Source: Mycolicibacterium mucogenicum DSM 44124
Lineage (GTDB): Bacteria > Actinomycetota > Actinomycetes > Mycobacteriales > Mycobacteriaceae
DNA: 64,000 nucleotides
Direction of reading: 5' to 3'
Assembly (NCBI RefSeq): GCF_005670685.2
Contig: NZ_CP062008.1
Span: forward strand, 4,216,001 to 4,280,000
In this document: piece after piece, positions 37,575-46,500 of the stretch
Numbering within the stretch: position 1 is the first letter of the stretch
Layout of the letters: every line of letters starts with the position of its first letter
The notes under the pieces: generated by a model
Seen by the model: only the letters and a program-made list of their open reading frames with translations
Told to the model about the DNA's origin: nothing
The model's database searches: none
Made by a program: the position numbers and the translations under genes

Positions 37575-38111
37575 GTGCGGATGAAACTCTTTGGCGCGGC
37601 AGGGCTGTTCGCCGGCGGCGCTGCGTATCTGCACGGCTGGACGTGGGAACCGGCACTGGGCGTGGCCGTCGGCGTGCCGTTGGTTCTCGCCGCCATTCCG
37701 CACATCGTCACTGGAATGCGTACCCCGAGCCGCCACGAGGATCCCGTCCACGACATGTCCGGCACCGAATTCGAGGACTACATCGCCCGGATCGCCCGGT
37801 CGTGCGGCGTCCCGGTCATCATGACGGAGCTGTCCGGGGACTGGGGCGTCGACCTGATCGTCGGCACGCGGCCCAATCGCCTTGCCATCCAATGCAAGCG
37901 ACTGTCCCGGCCCGTCGGCCCCGGCGCCGTCCAGGAGGTGGTCGCCGGCGCACCCATGCAGGACTGCGCGCACACCATGGTGGTCACCAACAACGAGTTC
38001 ACCCCGGCCGCAAGGAAATTGGCGGAGCTGCACGACTGCACCCTCGTCAGCGGCACCGAGTTGACCCGGCTGCGCGGATTGATCCGGCAGCAGGTCCTAG
38101 AACGCCGCTAG
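37575..38111 (+). CDS. Membrane-anchored Mrr-type restriction-endonuclease-fold protein
   Basis: The 178-residue protein has two N-terminal hydrophobic spans (about residues 4-20 and 26-46) followed by an Mrr-like nuclease domain: MSGTEFEDYIARIARSCG, the catalytic D-x(n)-QxK motif as GDWGVDLIV...AIQCKR, then VGPGAVQEVVAG and VVTNNEFTPAARKLA. All catalytic positions look intact. Mrr-type nucleases cut modified or foreign DNA; a membrane-tethered form could act on incoming DNA. It has no partner methylase nearby. GTG 37575 starts; its 3' end overlaps lat by 15 bases. Confidence 0.8.
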   Translation: MRMKLFGAAGLFAGGAAYLHGWTWEPALGVAVGVPLVLAAIPHIVTGMRTPSRHEDPVHDMSGTEFEDYIARIARSCGVPVIMTELSGDWGVDLIVGTRPNRLAIQCKRLSRPVGPGAVQEVVAGAPMQDCAHTMVVTNNEFTPAARKLAELHDCTLVSGTELTRLRGLIRQQVLERR

Positions 38112-39428
38112 CACGTCCCGCACCGCCTGGACGGCTTCATCGATCTCGGTCCGCGACACCGTCAGCGCCGGCCGGAACCGCACGGAGTCGGTGCCACTGG
38201 CCAGCAGGATGACATGGCGCTGCCACAGCCGCTTGATCACCTCGTCGCGCTGCGCGGCCGACGGCATGCTGAACGCACACATCAGCCCACGCCCGCGCGG
38301 ATCGAGTACAAGTGACGGGAACTCATTTGCCAGGCAACGTAACTGGCCCACTAGATACCAGCCCATCCGCACGGCGTTGTCGATCAGCCCATCGGCTTCG
38401 ATGACCTCGAGGATGCGGCGGGCCCGCACCATGTCGGTGAGGTTGCCACCCCAGGTGGAGTTGATCCGCGAGCTGACGCGAAAGACGTTGTCCGCGACGT
38501 CGTCGACGCGGCCACCGGCCATCACGCCACACACCTGGGCCTTCTTGCCGAACGCCACCACATCCGGCGTGACGCCCAATTGCTGGTAGGCCCATGGGGT
38601 TCCGGTCATACCGACGCCCGTCTGCACCTCGTCGAAGATCAGCAGCGCGTCGTACTCGACGCACAAATCCCGCATCGCGGCGAAGAACTCGGGACGCATG
38701 TGCCGGTCACCGCCCTCACCCTGGATCGGCTCGGCGATGAAGCAGGCGATGTCGTGCGGGTACGCCTCGAAGGCCGCCCTGGCCTGGCGCAGCGATTCAC
38801 GTTCCAGCGCAACGATATCCACGCCGGGAGAAACCACCGGCGCGTCGATGCGCGGCCAGTCGAACTTCGGGAACCGGGCGACCTTGTTGGGGTCGGTGTT
38901 GGTCAGCGACATGGTGTAACCACTGCGACCGTGGAACGCGCCACGCAGGTGCAGGACCCGGGTGCCCAGCGCCGGGTCGATGCCGCGCAACTCATTGAGC
39001 CGGCTCTTCCAGTCGAAGGCGACCTTCAACGCGTTCTCCACCGCCAGCGCCCCGCCGTCGACGAAGAACAGGTGCGGCAGCGCCGGGTCACCGAGCACAC
39101 GCGCGAACGTCTGCACGAAGCGCGCCATCGGCACGCTGTACACGTCGGAGTTGCTCGGCTTGTTCACCGCCGCCTGCGCCAGTTCGGCGCGGAAGGCCGC
39201 GTCGGTCAGAGCCGGATGGTTCATCCCCAGCGCCGACGACGCGAAGAACGTGAACATGTCGAGGTACCGGGTGCCGTCACGCGCGTCGACGAGATACGAA
39301 CCACCCGACCGGTCCAGATCGAGCACGAGATCCAGACCGTCGGTCAGGATGCTGCGCCCCAGCACGTCGCGAACGTGTCGGGCGCTGCCCGCCGACAGCC
39401 CGTCACCAGAAGTCAGAACAGCGGTCAT
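38097..39428 (-). CDS. lat: L-lysine 6-transaminase
   Basis: The 443-residue PLP enzyme of aminotransferase class III has FFVDGGALAVENALK, the DEVQTG motif before PLP, and the Schiff-base lysine in VAFGKKAQVCG (about residue 296). It converts L-lysine and 2-oxoglutarate to piperideine-6-carboxylate and glutamate. In M. tuberculosis it is Rv3290c and lies next to lrpA, as here. It is followed downstream by the opposing Mrr-like gene, whose end it overlaps. Confidence 0.93.
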   Translation of the reverse strand: MTAVLTSGDGLSAGSARHVRDVLGRSILTDGLDLVLDLDRSGGSYLVDARDGTRYLDMFTFFASSALGMNHPALTDAAFRAELAQAAVNKPSNSDVYSVPMARFVQTFARVLGDPALPHLFFVDGGALAVENALKVAFDWKSRLNELRGIDPALGTRVLHLRGAFHGRSGYTMSLTNTDPNKVARFPKFDWPRIDAPVVSPGVDIVALERESLRQARAAFEAYPHDIACFIAEPIQGEGGDRHMRPEFFAAMRDLCVEYDALLIFDEVQTGVGMTGTPWAYQQLGVTPDVVAFGKKAQVCGVMAGGRVDDVADNVFRVSSRINSTWGGNLTDMVRARRILEVIEADGLIDNAVRMGWYLVGQLRCLANEFPSLVLDPRGRGLMCAFSMPSAAQRDEVIKRLWQRHVILLASGTDSVRFRPALTVSRTEIDEAVQAVRDVLAAF

Positions 39429-39477
39429 GCCGCCATCCTAACGCAATATTTACAGCCTGTGCGACCTACAGCAGGAA

Positions 39478-39939
39478 CTATTCCGGTAGCGACACGTGAT
39501 CATCGTAAAAAGTCTGTAAGATGATGGTGCTTCGCGTGCGAACGTTGGCGACCGTGCGGATCCGCTGCAACAGGCCTTCCAGCGCCCGCGCCGAGGCGAC
39601 CCGCACCAGCAGGACGTAGCTCTCCTCGCCCGCCACCGAATGGCAGGACTCGATTTCGGGGAAAGGCTGCAGCCGTGCCGGGGCATCATCAGGTTGGGAA
39701 GGATCGAGTGGGGTGATCGCGACGAACGCCGACAACATGTGGCCGACGGCCTCGGGGTTGATCCGCGCCGTGTATCCCGTGATCACACCGCGGGATTCGA
39801 GCCTGCGCACGCGCGACTGCACCGCCGACACCGACAGCCCCGCCGCCGTCGCGAGGTGTGCCAGCGTCGCGCGGCCGTCGGCCATCAGCTCCCGCACCAG
39901 GATTCGGTCGACATCGTCAAGTTGCTCGGCTTCGGCCAT
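39478..39939 (-). CDS. lrpA: Lrp/AsnC-family regulator LrpA
   Basis: The 153-residue protein has an N-terminal helix-turn-helix (ATLAHLATAAGLSVSAVQSRVRRLESRG, residues about 24-51) and a C-terminal RAM ligand-binding domain (SCHSVAGEESYVLLVRV). It lies upstream of lat on the same strand and divergent from the DUF1338 gene with only 27 bases between the starts, so it probably controls both units in response to lysine or another amino acid. The counterpart is Rv3291c. Confidence 0.92.
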   Translation of the reverse strand: MAEAEQLDDVDRILVRELMADGRATLAHLATAAGLSVSAVQSRVRRLESRGVITGYTARINPEAVGHMLSAFVAITPLDPSQPDDAPARLQPFPEIESCHSVAGEESYVLLVRVASARALEGLLQRIRTVANVRTRSTIILQTFYDDHVSLPE

Positions 39940-39966
39940 GGCCGGAGACTACCCGCAGGTCATGCC

Positions 39967-41166
39967 ATGACGGTCCAGACCTGGGAGCTGCGGGCCGCGT
40001 TCGCCGCCGCCCTGTCGCGCATGTACGGCACCGAGGTTCCGGCGTACACGACGCTGGTCGAGGTCAGCACGGCCGTGAACCGCGACTGCGCCACCGACGG
40101 CCGGCTCGGTTCCCTCGACCGCGTCACCGCCGAACGCCACGGCGCGATCAGAGTCGGCAGCCCCGCCGAACTCGCCGACGTCGCAAACCTTTTCGCGGCC
40201 TTCGGCATGTACCCCGTCGGGTTCTACAACCTGCGCGAGGCCGCCTCACCGGTGCCCGTGGTCTCCACCGCATTCCGTCCCATCGACGCGGAAGAGCTGG
40301 ACTGCAACCCGTTTCGGGTGTTCACCTCGATGCTGGCCACCGAGGACGCCCGCTTCTTCTCCCCCGATCTGCGCGACCGGGTGCAGCGGTTCCTCGGGCA
40401 GCGCCAACTGTTCGACCCGGCGCTGATCGCCCAGGCCCGCCGGATCGCCGCCGACGGCTGCCCGGACGGTGATGCCGAGGACTTCGTGCACCGGTGCACC
40501 GCCGCTTTCGCGTTGTCGCGCACGCCGATCGACAAGGCCTGGTACGACGAGCTCAGTGCGGTCTCCGCCGTCGCCGCGGACATCGCCGGCGTGGCCACCA
40601 CCCACATCAATCACCTGACGCCACGCGTACTGGACATCGACGAGCTGTACCGACGGATGACGGCCCGCGGCATCACCATGATCGACGCGATCCAGGGACC
40701 GCCGGCCACCGACGGTCCGCCGGTCCTGTTGCGGCAGACGTCGTTTCGGGCCCTGGCCGAGCCCCGCACGTTCCGCAACCCTGACGGCACGGTGTTCGAC
40801 GGGAGTCTGCGGGTGCGCTTCGGCGAGGTGGAGGCCCGCGGGGTGGCGCTGACCCGCGCCGGCCGGGAACGCTACGACACCGCGATGACCGATCAGGAAC
40901 ACTGGGACCGGTACTTCCCCGGCACCGACATCGAGATGGCGGCACAGGGCCTGGCCTACTACCGCGGCGGCGATCCCACGAAACCCGTTGTCTACGAGGA
41001 TTTCCTCCCCGCCTCTGCCGCCGGCATCTTCCGGTCCAACCTCGACCGGGATGCGGAGCCGGCAGCTGCCGACGACCACACCGACTACAGCCTCGACTGG
41101 ATGGCCGGCGCCATCAGCCATCACATCCATGACCCGTACGACCTCTACGAGAAAGCGGCATCATGA
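39967..41166 (+). CDS. DUF1338/HglS-like 2-oxoadipate dioxygenase/decarboxylase (Rv3292-like)
   Basis: The 399-residue protein matches the vicinal-oxygen-chelate DUF1338 family, whose studied member HglS turns 2-oxoadipate into D-2-hydroxyglutarate. Candidate iron ligands are His58 in ERHGAIRVG, His213/His216 in THINHLTPR and a Glu in RFGEVEARG; SPVPVVSTAFRP is the substrate-side motif. It sits between lat/lrpA and pcd, enzymes of the same lysine route, with a four-base overlap to pcd, which supports this role. The missing step, 2-aminoadipate transamination, is not in the window. Confidence 0.8.
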   Translation: MTVQTWELRAAFAAALSRMYGTEVPAYTTLVEVSTAVNRDCATDGRLGSLDRVTAERHGAIRVGSPAELADVANLFAAFGMYPVGFYNLREAASPVPVVSTAFRPIDAEELDCNPFRVFTSMLATEDARFFSPDLRDRVQRFLGQRQLFDPALIAQARRIAADGCPDGDAEDFVHRCTAAFALSRTPIDKAWYDELSAVSAVAADIAGVATTHINHLTPRVLDIDELYRRMTARGITMIDAIQGPPATDGPPVLLRQTSFRALAEPRTFRNPDGTVFDGSLRVRFGEVEARGVALTRAGRERYDTAMTDQEHWDRYFPGTDIEMAAQGLAYYRGGDPTKPVVYEDFLPASAAGIFRSNLDRDAEPAAADDHTDYSLDWMAGAISHHIHDPYDLYEKAAS

Positions 41167-42704
41167 CTTCTGTGCAGAATCAGCTCTTGCCCACCGCCGA
41201 TCAACTCCGCGACCGCGTGCGTACCGCGCTGCAGGCCGTCGGCGCCCACGTCACGCTGGGCGAGCCCGGCGCCCACGGCTTGCACGCCAGCACGCCCATC
41301 ACCGGTGAGGTGCTCTTCACGCTGCCCGAGAGCACCGCCGAGGAAACCGACACAGCGATCGCCGAAGCGGCGCAGGCCTTTTCCACCTGGCGCACCACGC
41401 CGGCGCCGGTCCGCGGCGCGCTCGTGGCCCGGCTGGGTGAGCTGCTCGTCGAGCACAAGGCCGATCTGGGCACGCTGGTGACCATCGAGGCCGGCAAGAT
41501 CACCTCTGAGGCGCTCGGCGAGGTGCAGGAGATGATCGACGTCTGCCAGTTCGCGGTCGGTCTGTCGCGCCAGCTGTACGGGCGCACCATCGCCTCCGAA
41601 CGGCCCGGACACCGGCTCATGGAGAACTGGCACCCGCTCGGAGTCGTCGGCGTCATCACCGCGTTCAACTTCCCCGTCGCGGTCTGGGCCTGGAACGCCG
41701 CCATCGCGCTGGTGTGCGGCGACACCGTGGTGTGGAAGCCCTCCGAACTCACCCCGCTGACCGCCGTCGCCTGCCAGGCGCTGCTGGAGCGCGCCGCAGC
41801 TGATGTCGGCGCCCCCGCGCACGTCGGTCGATTGGTGCTGGGCAGCCGCGACATCGGCGAGCAGCTGGTCGACGACCCCCGCGTGGCACTCCTGAGCGCG
41901 ACGGGATCGGTGCGGATGGGTCAGGAGATCGGCCCGCGCGTGGCCCAGCGGTTCGGCAAGGTGCTGCTGGAACTCGGCGGCAACAACGCGACCATCGTGA
42001 CGCCGTCGGCCGATCTCGACCTCGCGGTACGCGGCATCGTGTTCGCCGCCGCCGGCACGGCCGGGCAACGGTGCACGACGCTGCGCCGCGTCATCGCGCA
42101 CCACAGCGTGGTCGACACGTTGGTGCAGCGGATCGTCACCGCGTATCAGAGCCTGCCTGTCGGCGACCCGGCTGCCGAGGGGACGTTGATCGGGCCACTG
42201 ATCCACGAGCGGTCCTACCGCGACATGGTGGGCGCGCTGGAACAGGCACAGGCCGAAGGCGGCGAGGTGACCGGCGGTGAGCGGGTCCAGCTGCATCCCA
42301 GCTCGTACTACGTCACGCCCGCGGTGGTGCGGATGCCCGGGCAGACGGCCATCGTGCACCAGGAGACGTTCGCGCCGATCCTGTACGTCCTGACCTACGA
42401 CACCCTCGATGAAGCCATCGCGCTGAACAACGCGGTGCCGCAGGGCCTTTCGTCGGCGATCTTCACCACCGACATCCGGGAGGCCGAACGCTTCATGGCC
42501 GCCGACGGGTCGGACTGCGGCATCGCCAACGTCAACATCGGCACGTCGGGCGCGGAGATCGGCGGCGCGTTCGGCGGCGAGAAGCAGACCGGTGGCGGCC
42601 GCGAATCCGGCTCCGATTCCTGGAAGGCGTACATGCGCCGGGCCACCAACACCGTCAACTACTCATCCGAGCTGCCGCTGGCTCAAGGCGTCCAATTCGG
42701 CTGA
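41163..42704 (+). CDS. pcd: Piperideine-6-carboxylate (aminoadipate semialdehyde) dehydrogenase
   Basis: The 513-residue protein is an ALDH7-type aldehyde dehydrogenase. It has ITAFNFPVAVWAWNAA (cofactor loop), the general-base Glu in LLELGGNNA and the nucleophilic Cys in AGTAGQRCTTLRR. It oxidises the semialdehyde of the lysine pathway to 2-aminoadipate with NAD(P)+. The ATG overlaps the DUF1338 stop. It corresponds to Rv3293. Confidence 0.92.
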   Translation: MTSVQNQLLPTADQLRDRVRTALQAVGAHVTLGEPGAHGLHASTPITGEVLFTLPESTAEETDTAIAEAAQAFSTWRTTPAPVRGALVARLGELLVEHKADLGTLVTIEAGKITSEALGEVQEMIDVCQFAVGLSRQLYGRTIASERPGHRLMENWHPLGVVGVITAFNFPVAVWAWNAAIALVCGDTVVWKPSELTPLTAVACQALLERAAADVGAPAHVGRLVLGSRDIGEQLVDDPRVALLSATGSVRMGQEIGPRVAQRFGKVLLELGGNNATIVTPSADLDLAVRGIVFAAAGTAGQRCTTLRRVIAHHSVVDTLVQRIVTAYQSLPVGDPAAEGTLIGPLIHERSYRDMVGALEQAQAEGGEVTGGERVQLHPSSYYVTPAVVRMPGQTAIVHQETFAPILYVLTYDTLDEAIALNNAVPQGLSSAIFTTDIREAERFMAADGSDCGIANVNIGTSGAEIGGAFGGEKQTGGGRESGSDSWKAYMRRATNTVNYSSELPLAQGVQFG

Positions 42705-42719
42705 GGTAGACATGAGCCC

Positions 42720-43508
42720 GTGAAGATCGAAGGTGCGGTGACTGTCGTCACCGGAGCGGGCTCGGGCATCGGCAGGTCCATCGCGACGGCACTGGCGGCC
42801 GCGGGCGCATCGGTCGTGGCCGGCGACATCAATGCCGAAGCCGCCGCCGAGACGGCCGCGGGCTACGGCGGTGTCGGCATCGGCGCGGACGCGTCGTCGG
42901 TCGACGGCATCGCGACGCTGCTCGACGCCGCCCGCGCGACCTACGGACCCGTCGACATCTACGTCGCCAACGCCGGCATCACCGGCGAACCCGGGCTGGG
43001 CGACGACGAAGCCGCGTGGGACCGCATCATCGACATCAACCTGCGCGCGCACATCCGGGCCGCCAAAGCCGTTGTGCCGGAATGGGTTGAGCGCGGCGGC
43101 GGGCATTTCGTCGCGGTGGCCTCGGCCGCCGGCCTGCTCACCCAGCTCGGCGCGGCCGGGTACAGCGTCACCAAGCACGCCGCCGTCGGGTTCGCGGAGT
43201 GGCTGACCATCACCTACGGCGACCAGGGCATCGGCGTCAGCTGCGTCTGCCCGATGGGCGTCGACACGCCCCTGCTGCGCGGCATGACCGACTCCCCCGA
43301 CGCCGCGATCCGCGTGGCCGGCAACGCCGTGACCCACGCGGGCAACGTCGTCGGGCCCGATGATGTCGCGGCCCTCGTCGTCCAGGCCGTACAGGACGGC
43401 ACGTTCCTGGTCCTCCCGCACCCCGAGGTACTGGAGATGTACCGCCACAAGGGCGCCGACTACGACCGCTGGATCGGCGGCATGCGGCGGTACCAGCGGA
43501 CCCTCTGA
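42720..43508 (+). CDS. Short-chain dehydrogenase/reductase
   Basis: The 262-residue classical SDR has VVTGAGSGIGRSIA, VANAGITGEPG and the catalytic Ser...YSVTK set (ASAAGLLTQLGAAGYSVTK). The final 30 residues, with LEMYRHKGADYDRWIGGMRR, are typical of an actinobacterial SDR subgroup of unknown substrate. GTG 42720 lies 15 bases after pcd, so it is probably in the same operon. A role in lysine catabolism is possible but not shown. Confidence 0.85.
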   Translation: MKIEGAVTVVTGAGSGIGRSIATALAAAGASVVAGDINAEAAAETAAGYGGVGIGADASSVDGIATLLDAARATYGPVDIYVANAGITGEPGLGDDEAAWDRIIDINLRAHIRAAKAVVPEWVERGGGHFVAVASAAGLLTQLGAAGYSVTKHAAVGFAEWLTITYGDQGIGVSCVCPMGVDTPLLRGMTDSPDAAIRVAGNAVTHAGNVVGPDDVAALVVQAVQDGTFLVLPHPEVLEMYRHKGADYDRWIGGMRRYQRTL

Positions 43509-43513
43509 CCTGC

Positions 43514-43562
43514 GATTTGTGCACGATTTTCCGCGCTGACCGCGGATTTTCGTGCACAAATC
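43514..43562. repeat. Long imperfect inverted repeat between SDR and lhr
   Basis: Arms GATTTGTGCACGA and TCGTGCACAAATC pair over 13 bases; inside them a 4-base internal mismatch (TTTT against TTTT) is followed by a further CCGCG/CGCGG pairing with a CTGAC loop. The T-run is internal, not after the stem, so it is not a classical terminator on either strand. It could be a factor-independent terminator variant or a dispersed intergenic repeat. Confidence 0.6.
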
Positions 43563-43599
43563 CCTCAGGCATGTCGGACCCGCCGGGCAGTATGGACAC

Positions 43600-46500
43600 G
43601 TGAATCCACTCGACAGGTTCAGTGACCTGACCCGGGAGTGGTTCGCGGCTGCCTTCAGCACACCCACTCCGGCCCAGGAGCAGGCCTGGCAGGCCATCGC
43701 CGACGGCCACAACACGCTGGTCATCGCCCCGACCGGGTCCGGCAAGACGCTGGCGGCGTTCCTCTGGGCCATCGACCAGCTGGCACAGCAGCCCGCCAAC
43801 ACCAACGGCGCCAAGGGCACAAAAGTCCTCTACGTCTCGCCGCTGAAGGCCCTCGCGGTCGACGTCGAGCGCAACCTGTCCACGCCGCTCACCGGCATCA
43901 CGCGGGTGGCCGAGCGGGTGGGCGCACCGGCACCCGGCATCACCGTCGGCGTGCGGTCGGGTGACACCTCTCCCGTGCAGCGGCGCCAGCTGATCGCGAC
44001 GCCGCCGGACATCCTGATCACCACACCCGAGTCGCTGTTCCTGATGCTGACGTCGGCGGCCCGCGAGACGCTGGCGACGGTGCGGACCGTCATCGTCGAC
44101 GAGGTGCACGCCGTCGCGGCGACCAAACGCGGCGCGCACCTCGCCCTGTCGTTGGAACGTCTCGACGAGCTGCTCGACCAGCCGGCGCAACGCATCGGCC
44201 TGTCTGCGACCGTCAAGCCGCCCGAGGAGGTCGCCCGCTTCCTGTCGGGAGCCGCGCCCACCACCATCGTCAAACCACCGGCCGCCAAGACCTTCGACCT
44301 GAGCGTCGAGGTACCGGTGCCCGACATGGCCAACCTCGATGGCGGCACCATCTGGCCCGATGTGGAGGAACGCATCGTCGACCTGATCGAGTCGCACAAT
44401 TCGTCGCTGGTGTTCGCCAACTCCCGGCGGCTGGCCGAACGGCTCACCGCGCGGCTCAACGAGATTCACGCCGCCCGGTCCGGCATCGAGCTGCCCAATG
44501 AGCGAAACCCCCAGATCGGCGGGGGCGCGCCGGCCACCATCATGGCCAGCGGGCAAACCTTCGGTGCGCCGAGCCTGCTCGCCAAGGCCCACCATGGCTC
44601 GGTCAGCAAGGAGGCGCGGGCGCAGGTCGAGGACGACCTCAAGAGCGGCCGCCTCAAGGCCGTCGTCGCCACGTCGAGCCTGGAACTCGGCATCGACATG
44701 GGAGCGGTCGATCTGGTCATCCAGGTCGAGGCGCCGCCGTCGGTGGCCAGTGGTCTGCAGCGCATCGGACGCGCCGGCCACCAGGTCGGCGAGATCTCCG
44801 AGGGCGTCCTGCTGCCCAAGCACCGGACCGATCTGATCGACTGCGCCGTCACCGTGCAGCGGATGCGCGCCGGCGAGATCGAGACCCTGCAGGTACCCAC
44901 CAATCCCCTCGACGTGCTGGCCCAGCACACCGTCGCGGCGGCCGCTCTCGAACCCCTCGATGCCGACCGCTGGTTCGACGCCGTCCGCCGCAGCGCGCCG
45001 TTCGCCGCGCTGCCGCGCAGCGCCTTCGAGGCGACGCTCGACCTGCTGGCCGGCAAGTACCCTTCGACCGAGTTCGCCGAGCTGCGGCCGCGCCTGGTCT
45101 ACGACCGCGACACCGGCACCCTGACCGCCCGGCCCGGCGCGCAGCGGCTGGCCGTCACGTCCGGCGGCGCGATCCCGGACCGCGGCATGTTCACCGTCTA
45201 CCTGGCCACGGGTGACGAAAAGCCTTCGCGGGTAGGCGAACTCGATGAGGAGATGGTCTACGAGTCGCGGCCCGGCGACGTCATCTCCCTGGGCGCCACC
45301 AGCTGGCGGATCACCGAGATCACCCACGACCGGGTGCTGGTGCTGCCCGCGCCCGGCCAGCCCGCGCGGTTGCCGTTCTGGCGCGGCGACGCCGTCGGCC
45401 GTCCCGCTGAGCTGGGCGCGGCCATCGGCGCGTTCACCGGCAAGCTCGCCGGGCTGCCGCGCGCCGAGTTCGACGAGTACTGCAGCACAATGGGTTTCAA
45501 CGACTACGCCACCGACAACCTGTGGCAGCTGCTCGACGAGCAACGGCAGGCCACCGGCACGGTACCCACCGACACCACGTTCGTGGTGGAACGGTTCCGC
45601 GATGAGCTCGGTGACTGGCGGATCGTCCTGCATTCGCCTTACGGGCTGCGGGTGCACGGGCCACTGGCGCTGGCGGTGGGTCGACGGATCATGGAGCGGT
45701 ACGGCATCGACGAGAAGCCCACCGCGTCCGACGACGGCATCGTGCTGCGCCTGCCCGACACCGGGGAAAACCCGCCCGGCGCCGACATTTTCGTGTTCGA
45801 GGCCGACGAGATCGAGCCCATCGTCACCGCCGAGGTCGGCGGGTCGGCACTCTTCGCATCGCGTTTCCGCGAATGCGCGGCACGGGCGCTGCTGCTGCCG
45901 CGGCGCCATCCCGGCAAGCGGTCGCCGCTGTGGCACCAGCGACAGCGGGCCGCGCAGCTGCTGGACATCGCCCGCAAGTACCCGGATTTCCCGATCGTGC
46001 TGGAGACCGTGCGGGAATGCCTGCAGGATGTCTACGACGTCCCGATGCTCATCGAGTTGATGCGCCGTGTCGCACAACGCCGGATCCGGGTGCTCGACGT
46101 GCAGACCGCCACGCCGTCGCCGTTCGCCGCGTCGCTGCTGTTCGGTTACGTCGGCGCGTTCATGTACGAGGGCGACAGCCCGCTCGCCGAACGTCGTGCC
46201 GCCGCACTGTCGTTGGACGCCACGCTGCTGGCCGAGCTGCTGGGCCGCGTCGAACTGCGCGAACTGCTCGACCCCGACGTCGTCACCGCCACCATCCGGC
46301 AATTGCAGCACCTGACGGAAGACCGGGCCGCCCGTGACGCCGAGGGCATCGCCGACCTGCTGCGGTTGCTCGGGCCACTGAGCACCGAGGAACTCCGGCA
46401 GCGGTGCACCGCAAGCGATGTCGAGGCCTGGTGCGCCACGCTGCAGGCCGCCAAGCGCGCCGTGGCGGTGACGTTCGCCGGCCAGAGCTGGTGGGCCGCC

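Noticed and set aside
43514..43562. Classical rho-independent terminator
   Set aside because: The T-rich part lies inside the stem, not after it, on both strands.
43552..43599. GTG at 43552 as start of lhr
   Set aside because: It lies inside the inverted repeat and adds residues not related to Lhr; GTG 43600 gives a normal start.
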